A DNA stretch of 64,000 nucleotides from VRUE01 sp963702035. Lineage in GTDB: Bacteria; Actinomycetota; Thermoleophilia; Solirubrobacterales; 70-9. The position numbers and the translations under genes were made by a program. The DNA lies in assembly GCA_963702035.1 (NCBI GenBank), contig OY969700.1:992001-1056000 (forward strand), written 5' to 3'. This document shows positions 58,275-64,000 of this stretch, piece after piece (position 1 is the first letter of the stretch; each line of letters begins with the position of its first letter). The notes under the pieces are model-generated. The model saw only the letters and a list, made by a program, of their open reading frames with translations. It was not told the DNA's origin and did not search any database.

Positions 58275-59639
58275 ATGAGTCTCCGGGCCACCCTGCTGCT
58301 GGCGTTGGCCTATGTCCTGCTGCTGGCGTTGATCGCGCTCGGCGTGCCGCTCGCGCTCAGCCTGCGCGACCGGGTCGACTCCGAGGTCAAGGGACAGGCG
58401 CGCAGCCAGGCCGACGTCGTCGCCGCGACCGCCTCGGAGCTGCTCGACCCGGGCCGGCGCGCCGGCTTGAACCGCCTGGTCCGGGTCTCGGCCGACAGCG
58501 TGCGCGGCAGGGTGATCGTCGTCGACCGTCGCGGCCTCCTGCTGGCCGACTCGGCCGGCGCGCCGGCCGGGCGCAGCTACGCGAGCCGGCCCGAGATCCG
58601 TGCGGCGCTGCGCGGGCACGGCGAGCAGATCACCCGCAACAGCGACACGCTGGGCGCCGAAATCCTCGCCACCGCGGTGCCGGTGCTCGAACACGGCCGG
58701 CCGGCCGGCGCCGTGCGCGTCACCCAGAGCGTCGCGGCCGTCAACCACGCGGTGAGAACGTCGCTCCTCGACCTCGCCGCGCTCGCCGGCATCGTCCTGC
58801 TGCTGGCGCTTGCCGCCGGTGCGCTGATCGCGCGGCAGATCGCCCTGCCGATTCGCCGCCTCGACCGGGCGGCGCGGCAGGTGGCCCAGGGCGACCTCGA
58901 CGCCGCCGTCACCGTCGAGGGCAGCTCCGAGCAGCGCTCGCTGGGGCGAACCTTCAACGAGATGACGCAGCGGATCAAGCGGCTGCTGCGCGTCCAGCAG
59001 GATTTCGTCGCCGACGCCTCTCATCAACTCCGCACGCCGCTCACCGGCCTGCGCCTGCGCCTCGAAAACCTCGCCGACCGGCGAGCCGACGACGAGCGGA
59101 CGACGGCCGAGCTCGAGGCCTCGCTGCACGAGATCGATCGGCTCTCGCAGATCGTCGACGAGCTGCTGATCCTCAGCCGGGCCGGTGAGCACGAGCTGCC
59201 CGGCGAAGAGGTCGACCTCGCCGACGCGGCCAAGCGGGCGGGGGAGCGCTGGCGCGCCACGGCCGGGGAGCGCGGGATCGAGATCGAGACCGACGGCGCC
59301 GGCACGGCGACGGCCTGGTGCGCGCGGCCCGACCTCGACCGCTCGATCGACGCGCTGCTGGAGAACGCGCTGCGCTACTCGCCGCCCGGCTCGACCGTGT
59401 GGATCGGCGTCGCCCCTGGCCGGATCGAGATCCTCGACGAAGGCCCCGGCCTGGCGCCGGGCGAGGAGGAGGCCGTCTTCGAGCGCTTCAGCCGCGGCAG
59501 CGCCGGCCGCCGCGGGCCGAGCGGCACCGGCCTCGGCCTGCCGATCGCGCGCGAGCTGACCCGCCAGTGGGAAGGCGACGTGGCCCTCCACAACCGCGAC
59601 GGAGCGGGCCTCCGTGCTGTCATAACACTGAGACGATGA
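58275..59639 (+). CDS. Sensor histidine kinase
   Basis: 454 aa. Two membrane helices (residues about 7-27 and 165-190) flank an outer sensor domain; HAMP segment (ALPIRRLDRAARQVAQGDLD); phospho-acceptor VADASHQLRTPLTGLRLRLE; ATPase motifs ALLENALRYSPPGSTVWIGV, IEILDEGPGLAPGEE and RRGPSGTGLGLPIARELTRQ. Pairs with the regulator upstream. The stop overlaps the next start (ATGA). Confidence 0.95.
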   Translation: MSLRATLLLALAYVLLLALIALGVPLALSLRDRVDSEVKGQARSQADVVAATASELLDPGRRAGLNRLVRVSADSVRGRVIVVDRRGLLLADSAGAPAGRSYASRPEIRAALRGHGEQITRNSDTLGAEILATAVPVLEHGRPAGAVRVTQSVAAVNHAVRTSLLDLAALAGIVLLLALAAGALIARQIALPIRRLDRAARQVAQGDLDAAVTVEGSSEQRSLGRTFNEMTQRIKRLLRVQQDFVADASHQLRTPLTGLRLRLENLADRRADDERTTAELEASLHEIDRLSQIVDELLILSRAGEHELPGEEVDLADAAKRAGERWRATAGERGIEIETDGAGTATAWCARPDLDRSIDALLENALRYSPPGSTVWIGVAPGRIEILDEGPGLAPGEEEAVFERFSRGSAGRRGPSGTGLGLPIARELTRQWEGDVALHNRDGAGLRAVITLRR

Positions 59640-60022
59640 ACTCAAGAGCGACGATCAAGTGGGTGGGCCTTGCCCTGGCGGGCCTGCTGGTCGCGGCCGG
59701 AGTAGCGATCGCCGCCAGCAACCTCGCCAGCCAACAGATCGGCCTAGCCTCCGAACCGATCTCGGCTGGCGATGCCCTGGCGCCGGCCACGAGCCAGAAC
59801 CACGGTCACGGCTCCCCGAACTCAGGGCACGGCCACGGCAATCGCACGACGCCAACCACCTCCACGACGACCCCGGAACCGGAAGCCACGACCCCAAACC
59901 CCACGCCCGAACCGGAAGCCACGATTCCGACCACGCCGGAAGGCGAACCCACGGCCCCGACGAGCCCCTCAAACGGCCCACGAGACGATCACGGAGGAGG
60001 AGGCCACGGAGCCGACGACTGA
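59636..60022 (+). CDS. Small exported His/Thr/Pro-rich protein
   Basis: 128 aa. Membrane anchor or signal (IKWVGLALAGLLVAAGVAIA), then NHGHGSPNSGHGHGNRTTPT, repeated PEPEATTPNPTPEPEATIPT and an end DDHGGGGHGADD. It is translationally coupled to the kinase and resembles in composition the first protein of the redox operon (56649-57368). A metal-binding accessory role is possible. Confidence 0.7.
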   Translation: MNSRATIKWVGLALAGLLVAAGVAIAASNLASQQIGLASEPISAGDALAPATSQNHGHGSPNSGHGHGNRTTPTTSTTTPEPEATTPNPTPEPEATIPTTPEGEPTAPTSPSNGPRDDHGGGGHGADD

Positions 60023-60030
60023 GCGCCGCT

Positions 60031-60072
<42 letters not shown>

Positions 60073-60078
60073 TGCGGC

Positions 60079-60106
60079 GAAAGCCCTGCAAATCGCAGGG
60101 TTTTCG
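60079..60106 (+). terminator. Terminator after the tRNA half, split by IS
   Basis: CCCTGC-AAATC-GCAGGG with flanking GAAAG and TTTTC forms a stem followed by T residues. The first IS66 copy inserted just after the TTTTC. Confidence 0.65.
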
Positions 60107-61747
60107 TAACCGTTCAGTCCCCGGTCACCCCGCAGCCAGGCGCGAAACACGGTAGGCACGGTTGACATAACGCAGGGTCCGCCAGGCCCGCGTCGAACCG
60201 CCGGGGCATGGAGCGCGCCGAGGCCGAAGCGATCTATGACGCCGGCCGGGAGAGCTGCGTGGAGTTCATGCTCGAGTTGGCGCAGCGCTTTGAGCATTTT
60301 GCAGAGCACTCAGAGCGCGAGCTCGCCCGTCTCCAGACAAGAATCGAGCGGCTCGAAGAGGAGCTGCGCAAAGACTCGCGCAACAGCTCCAAGCCGCCCT
60401 CCTCCGATCCGCCCAAAACCCGCCAGGAGCGCCGCGCCGAGGCGCGGGCCAAGGCCAAGGAGCTGCTGCGCGGCGAGCGCCAGGCGGGCGGCCAGTCCGG
60501 CCACCGGGGCGCGGGCCGCAAGCTCGCCCCCGAAGACCAGGTCGATGAGATCGTCGAGCACTACCCGGATTCCTGCCGACGCTGCGGGCATGGCTTCGGT
60601 CTCTCAGAGCGCCACCCTTCTTCCCGCTTCGGGCGCCATCAGGTGGCCGAGCTGCCGCCGGTCGCGGTGAGGCTGACCGAGCACCGCACCCACCGTCTGC
60701 GCTGCCCGGAGTGTCGGGCAAAGACGACCGCCGAGCTGCCCGACGGACTGCGGGACTCGGCCTTTGGCCCCCGTGCCCAGGCGGCGGCGGTGACGATGAG
60801 CGCCCGCAACCGCATCTCGCGCCGCGACATGGCCGAGCTGGCCCGTGACCTGTTCGGCCTGCAGATGTCGGTGGGGACGGTCGAGGCGATCTGCCGGCGC
60901 GCCGCGGCGGCGCTCGCAGAGCCGCACGAGCGGCTCACCGCATCGGTGCTGGGCTCGCCGGCCATAAACGTTGACGAGACCGGCTGGCGCACTGCCGGCG
61001 AGGGCCGGGCTCTGTGGACGGCGACCACACCGGCCGCGGCGGTCTTCCGGGTCGGCGCCGATCGTCACCGCGACCGCCTGGTCGAGTTGATCGGTGACTA
61101 CAAAGGCATCGTCTGCTCGGATCGCTGGTGGGCCTATGACCACCTCGACCCCGAGTGCCGCCAAGCGTGTTGGCAGCACCTGTTGCGCGACTTCACCCGC
61201 CACTCTGAGGGGCTCGCCGAGCAGAAGGCCTTCGGCGAGGCTGGCCTGGAGCTCGCCAAACGGCTGTTTGGGACCTGGCATGCCTTCGGCGAGCACGGCG
61301 ACCGTGATCGCCTCAAGCGCGAGATGGCGCCGGTCGAAGCCGAGCTGCGGGCGCTTTGCGAATGCGCCGGGCGCAAATCGAAGCGCACCCGCCTATATCG
61401 CGTCTTCGCCAACAACCTGCTGAAGATCTGGCCCGCCCTGTGGACCTTCGTCACCGTCGAGGGAGTGGAGCCGACCAACAATGCCGCCGAGCGCTCCCTG
61501 CGCGGGCCGGTCATCCACCGCAAGCTCTCCCATGGCACCCGTTCGCAGGATGGCGAGCGCTTCGTCGAGCGAGCGCTCTCGGCTTCGGTCACATGCCGCC
61601 TGCAGGGTCGTTCGCTCTTTGCCTATCTGGCCGAGCTGCTCACCGCCCGCTCCCGCGGGCAGCCGCTTCCCGCGCTCGCCTGAGCCGCAGCCCGCCGCCG
61701 ATCTCCATCGCAGCCACGCCTGAGGGGTCAGGGGACTGAACGGTTAC
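60106..61747 (+). mobile_element. IS66-family element, copy 1
   Basis: 1642 bp with perfect 17-bp ends GTAACCGTTCAGTCCCC / GGGGACTGAACGGTTAC and 8-bp duplications GGGTTTTC at 60098-60105 and 61748-61755. It has one transposase and no tnpA/tnpB, as in the ISBst12 group. Confidence 0.95.
60208..61683 (+). CDS. IS66-family transposase (copy 1)
   Basis: 491 aa. Coiled-coil start (ARLQTRIERLEEELRKDSRN), NSSKPPSSDPPKTRQERRAE motif, zinc-finger-like CRRCGHGF and CPEC, then DDE core: INVDETGWRTAGEGRALWTA, GIVCSDRWWAYDHL, and GVEPTNNAAERSLRGPVIHR with the final Glu. Intact; identical to the next copy. Confidence 0.96.
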   Translation: MERAEAEAIYDAGRESCVEFMLELAQRFEHFAEHSERELARLQTRIERLEEELRKDSRNSSKPPSSDPPKTRQERRAEARAKAKELLRGERQAGGQSGHRGAGRKLAPEDQVDEIVEHYPDSCRRCGHGFGLSERHPSSRFGRHQVAELPPVAVRLTEHRTHRLRCPECRAKTTAELPDGLRDSAFGPRAQAAAVTMSARNRISRRDMAELARDLFGLQMSVGTVEAICRRAAAALAEPHERLTASVLGSPAINVDETGWRTAGEGRALWTATTPAAAVFRVGADRHRDRLVELIGDYKGIVCSDRWWAYDHLDPECRQACWQHLLRDFTRHSEGLAEQKAFGEAGLELAKRLFGTWHAFGEHGDRDRLKREMAPVEAELRALCECAGRKSKRTRLYRVFANNLLKIWPALWTFVTVEGVEPTNNAAERSLRGPVIHRKLSHGTRSQDGERFVERALSASVTCRLQGRSLFAYLAELLTARSRGQPLPALA

Positions 61748-61755
61748 GGGTTTTC

Positions 61756-63397
61756 GTAACCGTTCAGTCCCCGGTCACCCCGCAGCCAGGCGCGAAACAC
61801 GGTAGGCACGGTTGACATAACGCAGGGTCCGCCAGGCCCGCGTCGAACCGCCGGGGCATGGAGCGCGCCGAGGCCGAAGCGATCTATGACGCCGGCCGGG
61901 AGAGCTGCGTGGAGTTCATGCTCGAGTTGGCGCAGCGCTTTGAGCATTTTGCAGAGCACTCAGAGCGCGAGCTCGCCCGTCTCCAGACAAGAATCGAGCG
62001 GCTCGAAGAGGAGCTGCGCAAAGACTCGCGCAACAGCTCCAAGCCGCCCTCCTCCGATCCGCCCAAAACCCGCCAGGAGCGCCGCGCCGAGGCGCGGGCC
62101 AAGGCCAAGGAGCTGCTGCGCGGCGAGCGCCAGGCGGGCGGCCAGTCCGGCCACCGGGGCGCGGGCCGCAAGCTCGCCCCCGAAGACCAGGTCGATGAGA
62201 TCGTCGAGCACTACCCGGATTCCTGCCGACGCTGCGGGCATGGCTTCGGTCTCTCAGAGCGCCACCCTTCTTCCCGCTTCGGGCGCCATCAGGTGGCCGA
62301 GCTGCCGCCGGTCGCGGTGAGGCTGACCGAGCACCGCACCCACCGTCTGCGCTGCCCGGAGTGTCGGGCAAAGACGACCGCCGAGCTGCCCGACGGACTG
62401 CGGGACTCGGCCTTTGGCCCCCGTGCCCAGGCGGCGGCGGTGACGATGAGCGCCCGCAACCGCATCTCGCGCCGCGACATGGCCGAGCTGGCCCGTGACC
62501 TGTTCGGCCTGCAGATGTCGGTGGGGACGGTCGAGGCGATCTGCCGGCGCGCCGCGGCGGCGCTCGCAGAGCCGCACGAGCGGCTCACCGCATCGGTGCT
62601 GGGCTCGCCGGCCATAAACGTTGACGAGACCGGCTGGCGCACTGCCGGCGAGGGCCGGGCTCTGTGGACGGCGACCACACCGGCCGCGGCGGTCTTCCGG
62701 GTCGGCGCCGATCGTCACCGCGACCGCCTGGTCGAGTTGATCGGTGACTACAAAGGCATCGTCTGCTCGGATCGCTGGTGGGCCTATGACCACCTCGACC
62801 CCGAGTGCCGCCAAGCGTGTTGGCAGCACCTGTTGCGCGACTTCACCCGCCACTCTGAGGGGCTCGCCGAGCAGAAGGCCTTCGGCGAGGCTGGCCTGGA
62901 GCTCGCCAAACGGCTGTTTGGGACCTGGCATGCCTTCGGCGAGCACGGCGACCGTGATCGCCTCAAGCGCGAGATGGCGCCGGTCGAAGCCGAGCTGCGG
63001 GCGCTTTGCGAATGCGCCGGGCGCAAATCGAAGCGCACCCGCCTATATCGCGTCTTCGCCAACAACCTGCTGAAGATCTGGCCCGCCCTGTGGACCTTCG
63101 TCACCGTCGAGGGAGTGGAGCCGACCAACAATGCCGCCGAGCGCTCCCTGCGCGGGCCGGTCATCCACCGCAAGCTCTCCCATGGCACCCGTTCGCAGGA
63201 TGGCGAGCGCTTCGTCGAGCGAGCGCTCTCGGCTTCGGTCACATGCCGCCTGCAGGGTCGTTCGCTCTTTGCCTATCTGGCCGAGCTGCTCACCGCCCGC
63301 TCCCGCGGGCAGCCGCTTCCCGCGCTCGCCTGAGCCGCAGCCCGCCGCCGATCTCCATCGCAGCCACGCCTGAGGGGTCAGGGGACTGAACGGTTAC
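61756..63397 (+). mobile_element. IS66-family element, copy 2
   Basis: Another 1642-bp copy, same orientation, separated from copy 1 only by GGGTTTTC and followed by the same 8 bp at 63398-63405. No base differences from copy 1 were noticed. Confidence 0.95.
61858..63333 (+). CDS. IS66-family transposase (copy 2)
   Basis: 491 aa, the same protein as copy 1, intact, with DDE motifs in NVDETGWR, CSDRWWAY and NNAAERSLRG. Confidence 0.96.
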   Translation: MERAEAEAIYDAGRESCVEFMLELAQRFEHFAEHSERELARLQTRIERLEEELRKDSRNSSKPPSSDPPKTRQERRAEARAKAKELLRGERQAGGQSGHRGAGRKLAPEDQVDEIVEHYPDSCRRCGHGFGLSERHPSSRFGRHQVAELPPVAVRLTEHRTHRLRCPECRAKTTAELPDGLRDSAFGPRAQAAAVTMSARNRISRRDMAELARDLFGLQMSVGTVEAICRRAAAALAEPHERLTASVLGSPAINVDETGWRTAGEGRALWTATTPAAAVFRVGADRHRDRLVELIGDYKGIVCSDRWWAYDHLDPECRQACWQHLLRDFTRHSEGLAEQKAFGEAGLELAKRLFGTWHAFGEHGDRDRLKREMAPVEAELRALCECAGRKSKRTRLYRVFANNLLKIWPALWTFVTVEGVEPTNNAAERSLRGPVIHRKLSHGTRSQDGERFVERALSASVTCRLQGRSLFAYLAELLTARSRGQPLPALA

Positions 63398-63644
63398 GGG
63401 TTTTCGTCTTTCTGGGGTGCAGACAGAAGGGTGCAAAATCGGCCCTGGGGCAAGCTGTGGGGCAAGATGAGGTCTGGGAGAGGTCGTTTCTGACCCTTAC
63501 AAAGGGGGGCTCCGGTCCACCTGCTCGCCGCCGAAAATTGCAAAAGCGCCCGCGCTGGCTCAACATTCGGGAACGTGGCGCAGGAGGCAGAGCTCCGATG
63601 CGCGAGCAAGCTGAGGGTGGGGCGACTAGGTCAGATGAGATGCC

Positions 63645-64000
63645 TCAGCCCCTTGACCGACCGCCTCTGCGTTTGCCTCGTCTGCGGCGCTTTGATCGCT
63701 TCCTGCGAGGCGGGGGTGGTGGCTTGGTGGCGCGAGATCTTTCGATTCGCTCAAGGAGCTTGGCGGGCGAATCGCCCTCTGGGGTGAGGCGAATTAGGTG
63801 GTTGCCCTGCGAATCAGTCCCCAGTTCCTCGTAGGTGTAGCCGGGGACGTCGATCTGGGAGGTGCCGAGGTCGATTGCCTGGCCGAGCACGTTGACCCTG
63901 AGCTCACGCCTAATCACCATCGGGCCGCCAGAGCGGATGTTCTCCATATTCTCCGGTGGGACGGAGAGCTGGGAGTCGTGGAGGAGGATGTTGAAGCCGC
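63645..64000 (-). CDS. Hypothetical protein (continues beyond the window)
   Basis: At least 118 codons on the minus strand; the frame is open through the right edge (GFNILLHDSQLSVPPENMEN then IRSGGPMVIRRELRVNVLGQ). Later TSQIDVPGYTYEELGTDSQG and a very basic tail (RRKRSKRRRRGKRRGG). ATG at 63947 is inside the frame and need not be the start. Family not recognised. Confidence 0.55.
   Translation of the reverse strand, partial: GFNILLHDSQLSVPPENMENIRSGGPMVIRRELRVNVLGQAIDLGTSQIDVPGYTYEELGTDSQGNHLIRLTPEGDSPAKLLERIERSRATKPPPPPRRKRSKRRRRGKRRGGRSRG

Overview
The window is GC-rich, actinobacterial DNA. Gene content (ftsE-ftsX-ctpA-rnr-smpB with ssrA nearby, an Rpf-like secreted lysozyme-fold protein, a GAP-family membrane protein, a WS/DGAT fragment) and the style of the proteins suggest the class Thermoleophilia (Solirubrobacterales-like). 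That placement is inference; no rRNA gene is present.

1-10.2 kb is one phosphate/polyphosphate block, all on the minus strand: an atypical OmpR-type response regulator, pstS-pstC-pstA-pstB-phoU, a Ppx/GppA phosphatase, a CHAD domain split over two overlapping genes, a PHP-glycosyltransferase fusion, and the start of polyphosphate kinase. A clear PHO box of three 11-bp units lies before pstS. 10.2-20.3 kb is mixed housekeeping: uppP, an HD-domain protein, an Rpf-like protein, a cupredoxin, purU, a P450 pseudogene, an ABC-F ATPase, a GAP-family protein, a DUF1697 protein and the tmRNA gene. 20.3-30 kb carries a disulfide oxidoreductase, a membrane-anchored helix-hairpin-helix protein, smpB, rnr, ctpA, ftsX, ftsE and an APC-like permease.

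30-49.7 kb is the accessory part. Two direct repeats of about 2-2.6 kb (lipoprotein, GH114-like protein, cupin) bracket about 15 kb. This holds a MacB-like exporter and single-gene units: a frameshifted HNH nuclease, a Y-x4-D lipoprotein, an M78-like metallopeptidase, a truncated WS/DGAT gene, an SDR, a MazF-type toxin-antitoxin pair, a Shedu-like (DUF4263) defence gene split by an IS256-family element, and several small membrane proteins. A short motif (roughly YTTCGCGCRAAGCRGGAGC) recurs just after the gene ends here.

49.7-57.4 kb is a 13-gene, mostly overlapping minus-strand operon for membrane redox chemistry: two ferric-reductase-like membrane proteins, a four-histidine cytochrome b, a three-cysteine ferredoxin, its FAD reductase, ApbE, and several small membrane or secreted proteins. 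A two-component system with a small His-rich exported protein lies divergently (57.5-60.0 kb). The window ends with the 3' half of a tRNA-Met and its terminator, into which two identical tandem IS66-family elements are inserted, followed by a partial gene.

Running through the chromosomal part are several families of palindromic elements. Three have a conserved core between long, locus-specific but complementary arms. A 46-bp palindrome occurs once in frame inside a gene and once between genes. These elements, the split CHAD pair, the pseudo-receiver regulator, the redox operon and the motif-punctuated island are the most unusual things here.
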